Part shown: in pieces, positions 12,143 through 23,700 of the stretch | Layout: every line of letters starts with the position of its first letter | How positions within the stretch are numbered: the stretch's first letter is position 1 | Assembly (NCBI GenBank): GCA_023078685.1 | Contig: JALGAS010000010.1 | Span: 1,240,001-1,304,000 of the forward strand | Direction: 5' to 3' | From: Neopestalotiopsis rosae | Lineage: Eukaryota > Ascomycota > Sordariomycetes > Amphisphaeriales > Sporocadaceae | DNA: 64,000 bases | Made by a program: the position numbers and the translations under genes | The notes under the pieces: model-generated | Database searches by the model: none | What the model saw: the letters and a program-made list of their open reading frames with translations, nothing else | Told to the model about the DNA's origin: nothing

Positions 12143-13072
12143 CTACCTGTAAATCTCGTCAAAGGGACGGGTATCCGAAAAGCACGAGTCCCAGACCTGG
12201 TTCACCACCTTGACGGCCTGTACGTCGTCCTTGCATGTCGGTCTGGCCATGACAGACTGGACAGCCCTCCGCCTTACGCAGTTTTGGAATTGTTGTGTCA
12301 GGGTCCAGTTTCCGTGCGTCATGGTTTCTCGAGTCCATCTGCACTCGCCGCTCAACATGGAAGCTCGGATCTATAAAACAGTTTGGTTGTGTTAGCCACT
12401 TTGGTTTCCATTGCGTCCGTAAGCCCTCCAACCAAGCATCTGAGAATTGAGAAATGAGTTCTAAACTGTACGAACCTCTGAACAAGCTGCGTGCTTCAGG
12501 TTACCAGCCATGTCGACCTTGAAGCGCAAGTGATCCCAGGCATGCACCATTTCATGACTAAGTGTATCCTCGACGTGCTTGCGATTGCGGACCTCGTTGG
12601 CGCAGAGCAGGATACCGTGGTCCGGGTGAAAACCGCCAGACTGGCGATGGACCTGGCCGTCCTCGGTGAGGCGGGTAGGGCAGCGGCGGCAGACGACGTT
12701 GGAGGCGTCGAGGTTCCCGTTGAGGTCGGCGACGCGTTCGCGCATGAAGCGCACCGTGGGCGAGTGCGCAAAGGCCCAGTCGCGGTAACTTTCGCACTGC
12801 CGGCAGTCGCGCTCCTCGTGCTCGCGGTACCGCTGCTCCCGGTAGTGGAAGGCGCCCTCGCGGGTTATCTCGCCCGTCAGGATCTTGAAGTAGTTCACCC
12901 ACCACTTGGTCTGCGGGTCGAAGCCCGTGCGCGCCGGGTCGTTCTTCATGATGGCTGGGAGGTCGCTGTTGGCGTTGCTGTCGTTCGCTCCGGTGGTCGT
13001 GGTGGCGGCGGCGGGGGTTGACGGCGTCGCAGCAGCAGCAGCCGCTGCCGAGTCTGAGGAGGTCGAAGCCAT
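12143..13072 (-). CDS. atp23: Mitochondrial inner membrane metalloprotease Atp23
   Basis: Two exons on the minus strand, 13072-12476 and 12370-12143, give about 274 residues. The zinc metalloprotease motif HEMVHAWDH (about 173-181) is complete. Conserved Cys positions are present ([23 protein letters not shown], then ECRW and NCVRRRA in the second exon). By family knowledge Atp23 sits in the intermembrane space, processes the precursor of ATP synthase subunit 6 and chaperones its assembly. Residues 1-40 are an Ala/Thr/Ser low-complexity extension not found in yeast Atp23 (227 aa), which accounts for the extra length. The true start could lie a little downstream, but no better ATG precedes the conserved part. 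Confidence 0.93.
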
Positions 13073-13884
13073 TGTCGGGTTGGCTTGTGCTGTTTGACGC
13101 TGAGTTGTATGGATAGATGAAGCTGTGGGAGCTATCAAGAGTCCCAATCGTAAATGTACAGGGCCACACCGCCCGGCAATTCAAAGTGCTGCTGCTAGGT
13201 GTGATGCTGTGGTGGTACCTGATGAGTGACGGAATAGTGTCGCTAGTACAGTAACTTTTTTCCCGACCCTTCCAAAGCTTCTCACCTCCGGGCTGCCCCC
13301 GGTCCTTCAAGTTCTGACATCCCCCATCCGATCTTATATGGGTCCCGCGACCAATCAAATTTCTTCCCGCACATTCAAATCCTGGGGGTCACTTTTGGGG
13401 GGAGGGAACGGATTTTAGCCAGCATATTTTTTCTTTGCTATCTTGCCAGTGGAGCAAAAGAGGTCGATTCCATTTTAGCGACGCAGCGTAAACCCATTCG
13501 ACTTGATTGGGAAGAGTCCAATTGGCTTTTTTACATGTGCCCAGTGCTCAAGAGCCCCTCCAAAAACAGACCAGCCAACAACAGCTTCGCGCCTTTTGGG
13601 CCCCCTTGTCACCATGTCCGACGCCGGTGACGCAGCGCCCTGTATGACTTTCCTGTTACATATCATCAAAGTCGGACGTTGACTACTTACTCTGTACATG
13701 TCGCAAGCCGCCGTTGTGTTTTCGTCAATTTCATGCTCTATTCCTTTTTCTCGTCATTTTCTTTCATTGCTCATTTCCGCTCGGCCTCTTTTTCCTTTGA
13801 TTTCTCTGGGCATTTTGCATTGCACCCCGAAAAAAGATAGACTCTGGGATTTCGCTGATTCGTGGGTCGTGCTTGGCAGTAGAC
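13073..13884. other. Divergent promoter region (atp23 / glutamate 5-kinase)
   Basis: About 0.8 kb between two divergently transcribed genes, so it should carry both promoters. It has T-rich and CT-rich tracts (13690-13860) just before the kinase start. No gene is supported. Confidence 0.45.
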
Positions 13885-15416
13885 ATGAAGGTCTTCAAGC
13901 CACTCACAGTCGTTATAAAATTGGGTGAGTTGTGTCATATACTTTCGGAGTCAGTGCATGGATGACAATCCACGCAGCTCTGGCCAGTCAAAAGTCCATC
14001 TTACTCACACATGCTTTCAGGCACCAGCTCCATTGTCGATGAAAAGACACATGAGCCGTTACTCCCCATTCTCAGTCTCATAGTAGCCACGGCGGTCAAG
14101 CTACGAAAGGATGGCCACCGGGTCGTCATTGTATCCTCTGGCGCCATTGGCGTTGGACTGCAGCGCATGAATGTTGAGAAGAGACCAAAACATCTTGCGC
14201 AGCTGCAGGCACTGGCTGCCATCGGCCAATGCCGTCTGATCAGCTTGTGGGATCAACTGTTTGGTTATTATAGCCAGCCAGTGGCACAGATTCTCTTGAC
14301 TAGAAACGACATTGCCGATGTAAATACCCCCCCTCTTCAACATGTGCGTTGCTGTCGTCGTTCTGACTCCTATCACAGCGCCAAAGATATTTAAATGCTC
14401 AGACCACTGTGAATGAGCTCCTCGAGATGGGTGTCATCCCCATTGTCAACGAGAACGATACTCTCGCGGTGGCGGAAATCAAGTTTGGCGATAATGATAC
14501 CCTTTCGGCCATTACAGCAGCCATGGCTCATGCCGATTTTCTCTTCTTGATGACGGATGTAGATTGTCTATACGACAAGAATCCTCGAACGAATTCAGAC
14601 GCACAGCCAATACAAGTCATTGAAGATATTGACTCCATTCAGGCAGATGGTAGGTTCACTCATATATATAGCCCAAACATGGCCAACTAACTTTATTCAG
14701 TATCAAGCGCTGGATCTGCTCTAGGAACCGGTGGCATGGGCACCAAGATTGTAGCAGCTAAGCTCGCTACTTCTGCTGGTGTCACGACAGTCATTACCCG
14801 TTCCTCTGAGCCTGATAATATCCACAAGATAGTGCGCTATGTGCAGGCGACCAAGGCCCTCGCTCCTTCGGATGACCATACTGAAGACCCATTATCTTCG
14901 TCCACGGCTTCCCTGGCGGCTCTCGATGTCGCGGAGCCTCCCCTTCACACGCGCTTCCTGCCCTTGTCACACCCGATCCGGGATCGCTACTTTTGGTTGA
15001 CGCACGGTCTGGCGCCGCACGGCACCATTTACATTGACGAGGGCTGCCACCGCGCCCTGGCCGACAAGGCCGGCCTCTTGCCCATTGGCGTGGTGGACGT
15101 CGAGGGACCCTTTGGACAACACGAGGCGGTGCGCCTGGTCGTGGTGGAGCGGAGAGCCGAGCCCGGACCCGACGGCAAGATGTGGGAGGGCGCCCCGACC
15201 GAGGTGGGCAGAGCCCTGGTCAACTACGCCATGCCCGAGATTGCCCGCATCAAGGGCCACCGGAGCAGCAAGATCGAGAGCCTGCTGGGCTACGCCGACA
15301 GTCAGTACGTGGCGGACCGCGACTACATTAGTCTGTTCCGTCACGAGAGCCGACCCGTCACGCCTACGCCCGACATCACCGGACTGGCCTCTTACGAACA
15401 AGGCACTACCCTCTGA
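13885..15416 (+). CDS. Glutamate 5-kinase (proline biosynthesis)
   Basis: Four exons, 13885-13924, 14021-14319, 14379-14649 and 14701-15416, join in phase to about 441 residues. The amino-acid kinase domain shows VVIKLGTSS (P-loop-like start), [19 protein letters not shown] continuing over a splice to [18 protein letters not shown], and [10 protein letters not shown]-terminal PUA domain (about 310-430; [13 protein letters not shown], then [12 protein letters not shown]) is present. The enzyme phosphorylates glutamate to gamma-glutamyl phosphate, the first and proline-inhibited step of proline synthesis in the cytosol (yeast Pro1). The tiny 40-bp first exon is required because the glycine of KLGTSS is split by the intron. 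Confidence 0.94.
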
Positions 15417-15910
15417 GACGGTCATTAGAGACGGGACGTACCCGGGAGTTCTTGGGCGTTTCGGGATAGGAATGGGGAATAGAATGTGCATCCCTAGAAG
15501 AGCAAGCGTTGATGTCTTTTACGACTTGTGGCGTGCTCATTTATAACGGAGAAAGAATGATATTTTCCAGATTCATAATCTTTTCGTCTGCACCATCTCT
15601 CTCACGCATATCATTTATCTTGGCTGGTTGATGGGTCATAACATATCTGGTGGACTCTTGACTAGTTCACTAGGAACAGAACGCTCGTCCTCCACTCGTT
15701 ACCAACCTAGATCATTAGGCTTCTTGATCATTTGTAAACTTATTCGCGAACCGCGCGCATCTCCACCAGAGCAGACATTACATGAGTCAAAACTGCCCGA
15801 GTCGAAGACTTCTGACCCCGGGAGTGGGTCGGCAAAGGCAAAGAAAAGTGAGGCTCGCCGGCTCAGAGACTTGTAGACTATTACGTGGCTGTCATTTCAA
15901 CAACATCACA
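15417..15910. other. Intergenic region before tRNA-Glu
   Basis: 3' flank of the glutamate 5-kinase gene; no coding gene is supported. Confidence 0.4.
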
Positions 15911-15990
15911 TCCGATATGGTGTAGTGGCTAACATATGACGCTCTCATTCCTGATCCGTCATGCCCGGGGTTCGATTCCCCGTGTCGGAG
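15911..15990 (+). tRNA. tRNA-Glu (CTC) with an 8-nt intron
   Basis: The acceptor stem pairs TCCGATA with TGTCGGA. The D arm is GTGT/ACAT, the anticodon stem TGACG/CGTCA, and the T arm CGGGG-TTCGATT-CCCCG. The anticodon loop region is 15 nt instead of 7. Taking out TTCCTGAT after position 37 leaves the loop CTCTCAC with anticodon CTC, the usual fungal Glu loop. A run of Ts follows within about 25 bases (16012-16030) as the Pol III stop. Confidence 0.9.
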
Positions 15991-16367
15991 ATCTAATATC
16001 ACAAATACCCTTTTTTGACTTTTTTTTTTTGGTTGATTTGTATTGCTTTGATAGCAAAACGCTGCTGGGAGGGACTTGCGTCTTGGACGACTATAAAATT
16101 TTTATAGCCCTAGTCCCAATCCGTGCGGGGCAGACAGACCGATGCTGAAGGGCCGGAAAAGCCAGTTGGGATTCAGGCATTGGCAAATGGGCACCGCGCA
16201 AATGCAAAACATCTTTTGGCTTATGCAAAAATAAGACAAAAAGAGTCGGAGGTGAAAGGAAACAAATCGGATTGTCGGCCATACACGGACAGTGCCAGGC
16301 GAATATACCAAGCGATATAACAAAAAAGCAAAAAGAAATGCATCCAGATTGAATCTGGAGGAAGCGA

Positions 16368-16466
16368 TGATGAGAGTGGGACTTGAACCCACGCACGTTT
16401 CCGTACCAGGAAGTAGGTGTTAAGGTGACCTTAACCTGGCGCCATAACCAACTCGGCCATCTCACC
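16368..16466 (-). tRNA. tRNA-Leu (AAG) with a 17-nt intron
   Basis: On the minus strand the acceptor stem GGTGAGA pairs with TCTCATC (one G-T pair), followed by discriminator A. The anticodon stem CCAGG/CCTGG encloses TTAAGGT with anticodon AAG, interrupted after position 37 by 17 nt. The intron contains CCTTAA, perfectly complementary to the anticodon region TTAAGG, as is usual in pre-tRNA introns. A long variable arm (ACG...CGT) marks a type II tRNA, and the T arm is GTGGG/CCCAC. A-rich + strand sequence just below 16340 gives the T-run terminator. Confidence 0.9.
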
Positions 16467-17135
16467 GTGGTGATTGTTGAAGAAAGCTTTTCTTATCGAA
16501 ATAAAAGACAGCTAGACGGATCAGGTCTGTTCTGATTTGGAAGTTGAGCGTGGTAGTATACTGAATTACTTTGGTGGGCAACGAATGGTTTGAAATGGTG
16601 CGGAATAGGACGCTTTCGGGCTCGAGGGAACGAATGGTGGTGGAAATTTTGGAGGTGCCGAGTTCGGATGTGGAGAGTATTATACTAATGGCCGTTTGCT
16701 GGCACTACTAAAAGTATCCTTGTCCGCATTTGTGACCTGTTCTGTAACACAACTACTAACTATGGTATTATGAAATGGAATATACTCAAATTCATCAGCC
16801 TATATATGACAGCGTATTTACGTGTCTTGATTGATTAACAGAAAGGCTGCAAAGCAGATTTGCTTGGATGGTGATGCTTTTCACAATCTCCCGGATTCCT
16901 ATCAAGCGCTGTAACATGTCAAAACACCACACACTATTCTAATTGACCATAGTCCCCATTGTCCTTATTGGTCAACTGATGTATGTAGCAAAGTCGCAAG
17001 ATATCGTATTGGATGCTCATCCATAGTGCACATGCTACAGATATAGTCATTGAGTTGGAATATTTTGATCATTTATTGTCATTAAGTCTTCAATTATTCA
17101 TGTCCAAAGACCAAGCAGGAACTATCAAACCAAGC
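16467..17135. other. Intergenic region after the tRNA pair
   Basis: AT-rich; it holds the upstream flank of tRNA-Leu and the 3' flank of the repeat-protein gene. No gene is supported. Confidence 0.4.
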
Positions 17136-18238
17136 CTAGTAGTCGTCACGAGCCTGGTCGCGCTTCATGCGACCCTTCTGCTCAAGGTTATCACTTCCGA
17201 GCATGCTGCCAGCCTTCTCCATGAGCTTGCCGGCCGTGGAATCCTTACCACCGGAGCGGTTGTTATCGTAGTCATCACCACCGCGACCGCTGCCATAGGC
17301 GCCGCCGCTACTGTTGGGAGTTATGGTCAGTAAGATGTTCATCAGATGCAGGTATTGGGAAGCACATACGAGCCGAGACCGCCAGAGCTACCGCCGTAGC
17401 TGTCATCATCGCCTCGACGACCAGCGCCCGAAGATCCGTAGCTGTCACTGCCACCGAGGCCAGAGCTGCCGTAAGAGTCGTCACCGCCGCGACCGCCAGT
17501 CCGGCCGGAGGAGCCGTAGCTGTCGTTTCCGCCCAGGCCACTGCCGCCGGTCCGGCCAGACGATCCGTAGCTGTCGTCGTCACCGAGACCACCGCCGGTG
17601 CGGCCAGATGAGCCGTAGCTGTCGCTTCCACCAAGACCACTGCCACCAGTGCGACCAGATGATCCGTAGCTGTCACTGCCACCAAGGCCACTGCCGCCAG
17701 TTCGGCCGGATGAGCCGTAGCTGTCATCATCGCCGAGACCACCGCCAGTTCGGCCAGACGATCCGTAACTGTCGCTGCCGCCAAGGCCGCTGCCGCCAGT
17801 GCGACCAGAGGAACCATAGCTGTCGCTGCCACCGAGGCCGCTGCCACCAGTGCGTCCCGAAGAACCGTAGCTGTCGTCGTCACCAAGGCCACCGCCGGTG
17901 CGGCCAGAGGAGCCGTAGCCAGCAGCCCCGCCGGTGCGGCCGCTGGAGCCGAAGCTGTCGTCGTCGTCGCGGCGGTTCAGGCCTCCCTGGCCGCCGGAGC
18001 CGCGGAGGTTGTCTGTGAGGTCATTGGATCCGTAAGAGTCGTTTCCGCGGTTGCCGCTTGAGCCCTGTGACTTGTGTGTAAGTGGACTGAAGGAGCTTGG
18101 TAGAGCTCGGAACTGGGACTTACGTAGCTCGTGTTGTCACCTCCGTAGGACTATATAAGTTGTCCATGTCAGCCTCATGTCATTCATCAACTTGCGGGCA
18201 GTCCTTACGTCGTCGTTGTTGTTGCCGTAGCCAGACAT
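17136..18238 (-). CDS. Gly/Ser-rich tandem-repeat protein, DDR48-like with a CsbD-like tail
   Basis: Four exons on the minus strand, 18238-18209, 18150-18124, 18064-17370 and 17310-17136, join in phase to about 308 residues. The third exon encodes roughly ten copies of a 13-17-residue unit around SYGSSGRTGG with GLGGSD or GLGDDD spacers. The last 35 residues (GKLMEKAG, then EQKGRMKRDQA) resemble the helical part of CsbD-like stress proteins. SYGSS/DD repeats recall the yeast stress protein DDR48; small fungal CsbD-like proteins are often labelled cruciform-DNA binding. No signal peptide or membrane helix is seen, and the protein should be largely disordered. A stress-related cytosolic or nuclear role is a guess from composition. 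The number of repeats probably varies between strains. Confidence 0.75.
17420..17960 (-). repeat. In-frame coding tandem repeat, about 51 bp per unit
   Basis: Roughly ten imperfect copies of a unit of about 51 bp (some 39-48 bp) encoding SYGSSGRTGG plus a spacer. Codon differences between copies are mostly silent, so the protein repeat is under selection rather than a fresh duplication. Confidence 0.8.
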
Positions 18239-20706
18239 GATGTATAAATGGATAGCTTCTTTCAAAAGATGTTAAAGATATGGTGTATGGGTATGATGGA
18301 AGCAAGCAAGGTATGATACTTCAGAGCCAACACTTAGTTCTTATACTTGCAAGCAAGCTATCCAAGCTATGCCGTCCATGAAGCTGGCTGCCTCCGAACA
18401 CTTGCAGTGAGGGGAAGCTTGTGTTCGAAAGCTTGATCTCGAACCCTGGACAAGGGCGGCAGCGACGTCACTGTTTACAGCCAAGTGGGAGGATATCCTC
18501 TACTAAGGAGGCAGTGTGTCTCATCAGAGAGAGCTCCCCATTGGCCCAAATAAGCATGTACCAAGTAAAAGAAGCATATTGTGATCTCTCAGCTTTGGAT
18601 CGACAAGCAGTCGACGTACCGATAGTCAACTAGCATTGGTAGCTCCAGATTGTGATCTACCGCAGCTGTATAGCGGAAAATACAGCCAAACCCACTGCCA
18701 ATCCCCTTAGCAAAAGACACTAGTGAGACTATTGACGTATACCTAGTCGACAGGTACCTCCCTCCCCTTCAAGATCTGAGCCACAATGTTGCCTTTTTGG
18801 AGGTGAAGCTCGTCATTGCTTTCAACTTCAGCCAAGGTTACCTCCATTGGCCGACAGGGGAGGAATTGGGGGTGGTTCCTGGAATAGACTGGCTTGACTG
18901 GTGTCCCGCTTGCCCGCCGGGAGTGACGGGGGCGCGGGCTGGCCGTCTTGGCCGTCTTTTTCAATGATGCCAAGCTTCTGGCGATCTAAACTCAACCAGC
19001 CATACTTTTCCCCAATTGTCTCGACCGTCCCCCCGCCAGCTCTCGAGCTTAGCAACTCTGATAGTCCTATCTGCTTTCTCGCGGCCCGGCCAAAACTGCG
19101 TTCCAATGAGGTTCTCCCAACACAAGTGAAACGCCAGTGTCGTCATTGAACCTTTCCGTCATAATTCGCAAATGCAGGTCGACCACCAGGGCGAACGAGG
19201 GGGAAGAGAGACATGGGGTGTGAGCATCTCGAAGCTATCAAGGTTGGACGAGGTAGGCAGATGTCGCCTGTTCATTGGCCGGCACCCGCTCTCAGGAGCC
19301 AAATAAGGTAACAAGCTAATGCTGGCAAAGCCAAGAAAAATCCAGAACCTCTCACCCCTGCTTTCCCCTCCAGATTGGCTCGGAGATCGGATGCCTCTTC
19401 TTTCTCTCCAGAGTCCAGACGATTGCATGGGGTACAAGCCAACGTGGGTTTATTCCGCCATGGAGGCGGTGCACAATTGTACCTACAGCAAGTACACAAT
19501 ACAATCCCCAGCTGAAAGAGCAAACACTTAGGACTGCGCTGCAATGCGATCTTAGCCGGACATTTTATTCACGCACGCTCTTGTAACTTGTTTACCCCGC
19601 TTACGTCGCGAAAAGCAACTACATACTACGCTGTCTATCAGCCAGTCATGAGTAACAATCTAGGACACATGCTTGTTTGTTTGGACTGTACTGTTAGAAG
19701 CTGTCCGGCAAATGAATCACGATAAAACAGCAGGTGCAGTAAGATCATACACAATGGGTTGCTTTCATAGTCACCTATTGCCATGTCCAAATCCCATTTG
19801 AGCAGTGAGCATTGCCTATTGGACTATAGCTCATAAAGGTGCTAGAAAAACCCAGTACAACTGGCCCAACCAACACCTCAAAGTCACTCGCATGAATATG
19901 AAGTGACCCCTTGATTAAATCAGCTTGACCCTCCATGTTGGGCTCAATACCCGCAACCAATTTTACCAAGAGTGCTTCGGCTTATTGCATGCGTTTGGGT
20001 GGCGCCGAGCAGTCGAGATCCGATTGTCTGGATCCGCAGAGCATTAGGCGAACACGGCCTTGGCGAGGAGTGGTGACTGCCAGGGATGCCCGCGCCGAGT
20101 TCAGGAGGGCGCATACCATCAATGGCGACTCCATGCGGCTGAGGAGAGTCTGAGCACTGCCTGGACGCAGATATCCCTCGACGGAAGATACGCCGAGTCG
20201 TCCCCAGCGATGTGGTATAAGGATCGTGAAGCACAAACAGTGCGGATCCGTGACCCCCGGCCAAGGACAACTTTGGGACTCAGAACTCCTTGCGCGGGGA
20301 CTTTGATTCAATTATAAAAGCGAGTCGTGGCTACTGTTGAAGTCCGCAGCCCGTCTCTCCGTCTGTGGCCTTGAGTGACTCTGTTTAAGGCTCATAGCGT
20401 ACTGCGTGACCTCAGGTCAGATCTTCCAAGCTTCAGGTAAAAATGGTACTGGATACGCCTTGTAGTATCGTGTTCATGGCTGCCCTTCAGGCAGTCTAGT
20501 TTGGTCACTCTGTATGCATATTGAAGATCTGAAGATGACATTATTGGCGATTCCTTTGGGTAAAAAGTCATAACCTGCGCACGAACGGGATGGAAAGCCG
20601 TTTCCATTCAAAATAGCCTCTACCAGACCGTACACTGAGAGCTACAGGCATCAACTAATTATAGCGTTCTAACTGAGCTTGAAGACATTCTTCAACAAAG
20701 TTTTGC
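18239..20706. other. Gene-free stretch between core and accessory genes
   Basis: About 2.5 kb. Overlapping open frames of 60-110 codons occur on both strands without domains or splice structure. A TATA-like word (ATTATAAAA) lies near 20310 but no gene follows it on the + strand. It may hold decayed sequence, though I can identify nothing. Confidence 0.4.
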
Positions 20707-23700
20707 TCAAAACGACCATTGATCCATCCAATTCTTCATCAACGTGTCGTCAATCTGCCCCAGTTGCGCCAGTGCCGGTGAGGACGCAACTGCACCCTTG
20801 ACATCAAGCAAGATCGGATCACTCAGTCTGTTGACCAAGCCTTCGAAGAATTCCAAAATTTTAGTCGCCGGAACATGAGCCCTGTCCGCCGTCTCCATTT
20901 CCGAGTTGCTCTTGCGGAGGGCTTCGACCCAGTCTGGCAATGGGACGACTTTGACAGCGTTGCCTAGAGTTCCTCTAGACCGCTCGACCACCGTCCTCAG
21001 CAGCTCGGCCCACGTCGTAAGCCGCGGGTTGGCCACGTGATAGACCAGCGAGCCGCGGGACTTTGAGGAGGGCGTCACCTCGTCCTTCTGTTCCGGTAGA
21101 GCTAGCTCGACAATGACGCGACCGAGCACGTCGACGGGAACCCAGTCAATCGTGTCCAGGGCGCCCAGCGACGCGGGCAACACACCCAGGTGCTTCGAAC
21201 TGGCAATGAGACTCGGCAGCCATTCCTGCCTTGGCCACACGCCAGCCGCCGTGGTAGGGCCCGCGATCTGGCCTACGCGGCAGATGATGGAACGAATGTT
21301 GGATTCCCTGGCGGCCGTGTCCAGGAGGCGTTCAGAGACGTACTTTGACTGACCGTATCCCGTGGGCTCTGGAAGACTCCAGTCTTCGAATATTTCCTCG
21401 GGAACATCATTCACCTTGAGCCCTTTGGACGCTGCAATAGCGGGCCACCCAGTGACGGTGCCGACGCTCGAAATGAACATGATTTTCGCGCCCATGTTGG
21501 AAGCAGCGGAAAAGTCGATCAATCGTCTGACAGTGCCAATCTGGGTTGAGAAAGACCCAAGAGACAGGTTGAAATCAACCTGCCAGGCATTGTGGATAAT
21601 GGTGGTGACTTGATCAAGGATGGTCTGATAAGTTTGAGCAGGAAGGCCGAAATCCTCGCCTGACAGATCGGCATCTAGCAAGACGACCTTGTCTTCGAGC
21701 GGTGGTGGGAGCCCCTTTGCAGAGAGAGACTTCGACTGCCGGGCGTGGCTGTTTGGGCCACGATTGAGGCAGAAAATACGGGACACTCGCTTGTCGCGAG
21801 ACAAAGAGTGCAGGACGTATGCCCCCAAAGAGCCAGTAGAACCTGTCAACAGCACTGTCTCACCTGCTGATGGAGCCACTGCATGGTCTTGGTGCTTCAA
21901 AGTGGCTGGCAAGTTTGTAGAGTATTGATCATACAGCTTTCGCATAGTCTCTTCCGCACTGTGGTTGGTCTCGTGCTTAACTACCTCCTCTCCTTTGGCT
22001 AATGCGACTACCACAGCGGTCAGTGCTGCAACAGTCGGGTTGGAATACACCATTCTAGCGCTCAAGATTGGCGATTGACCGTGGCCCGACAAGAAAGCAT
22101 TGACCTTTCTGACAATGAGTGTTACTTGTAGAGAATCCAAGCCTAGCTCGAAAAGGTCGGCGTCGGGGCTGATGCTTTGAATGTCAATCTCGGTCGAGTC
22201 TGCAAGTATACTCCGAACATAGCCTTGAAGATTGATCCCGTCGCCATTCGACCCTGCTGCACTCCACTCCTTTGAGCTGATAACATTAGATTCGAGGCCT
22301 GACTTTTCATCCGCAGCATATAGTGCGTTCAGCTCCTCGCTGTAGAGCTCAAGAGTCAGCTTGCGTTGAACAGTGCCTTTGCCAGCTCGCAACATGGGCT
22401 TGTCGGCGGACGTAAACAAGATCATGTCTTTGTGAATCCTGCCGTGGGAGGGGCTGATCTCGTTGGCGGCCTTGACGGACGGCCAGATCTCTTCCAGCAA
22501 GCTTGCTCTCTCAGCGTCATTGGTAGGGGGCTTGGCGACCTCGACCAACAAGCTGGATTGAAATCGGCCAAATCCGGCAATCAGTGTCGCCTGCACGATA
22601 GGGTTGGATGCGATGACACCTTCCATGCTTAGAGGGTTGAGCTTTTCGCCTGTTGAATACACAATAATGTCATCTGTTCGCCCTCTGTAGAGCCAAACAT
22701 TCTCTTTGGTGGGATGCTTTGAGTACATGTCTTTCATATACCATTCCTGTAGTTGTGGAAAGGTTGCAAAAACACCCTGATAACGCTCTAGCTTGGGGTC
22801 CCGGACGATGACCTGTTCGTAGAGGTCGTCAGAGACTGGGCGATACTCGTGCCCCAGTGCAGGGCACACCTTCATGTAAGCCCAATCCTCTGCATCGCAA
22901 AGCTGAAGGGGGAGAATGCCACACTCGGTCGTGCCCAGGCAGTTCATGAGTCTAGTCTTCTTGCTGACCAAGTCTCCAGTGGCTTGCGGTAATGGGCCGC
23001 CTCCATATGAGACCTGATCTAAGCGGGACAGATTTTCTAGATACTCTGGAACATTTGCCAGGTCAACTAGCATCATCGACGGGATGATGCACTGTTGCAC
23101 GTTTCCGTAAACGTGTACACCGTTCACAATATCGGGAGAAGGGGGATAGGATCCCAGCACAGAAGTGTAGCCGCAATAAATGGAACCAAGAAGCATCAGA
23201 ATGCCCCCGCAGTGGAAAAGAGGGAAAACCATGTAAAGCCTGCTTCCTTTACACATGGCAGGGTAGACCGGCGAGTGACCCAAAGATGTGAGTTCAGTGA
23301 ATGCGTCCAGGGTGGTGACGGTGCCATGAGTCTGAATCACGGGCTTTGGGATGCCCGTCGATCCTGATGTGTGTAAGGCAACAAAGGGGTTCTGGTACGC
23401 TTCGGCAAACGTTTTGGTGTAAACGTATTCCTCAACAGGCTCATCCTTGATCCAATGTTGCAACTGAGGGATCTCAAGTGCGTGCATGGACCTTTGTCCA
23501 AGTATTTGCTTGACGATGGGAAGAGGGAAAGCGGGTGGCGTCAGGAAGGCATGACAGTCAAGTTCCCTGAGCAAGTGCAAGTGTGCCTCGAGCGTGTTGC
23601 GCGGTGAAGTAAGGAACAATTTGTACCCAGTTTTGATACATGCGAGAACCAAGATGCCGTAGACGAGATCTTGAGGCCCCATGTAGGCAATTGTCGGAAA

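Noticed and set aside
12491..13021. A 176-codon plus-strand frame
   Set aside because: It lies antisense inside the first exon of atp23, whose protease motif is unmistakable.
17308..18018. Long open frames on both strands over the repeat gene
   Set aside because: A 51-bp repeat is a multiple of three, so all frames stay open. Only the SYGSSGRTGG frame splices cleanly to a start and to the conserved tail.
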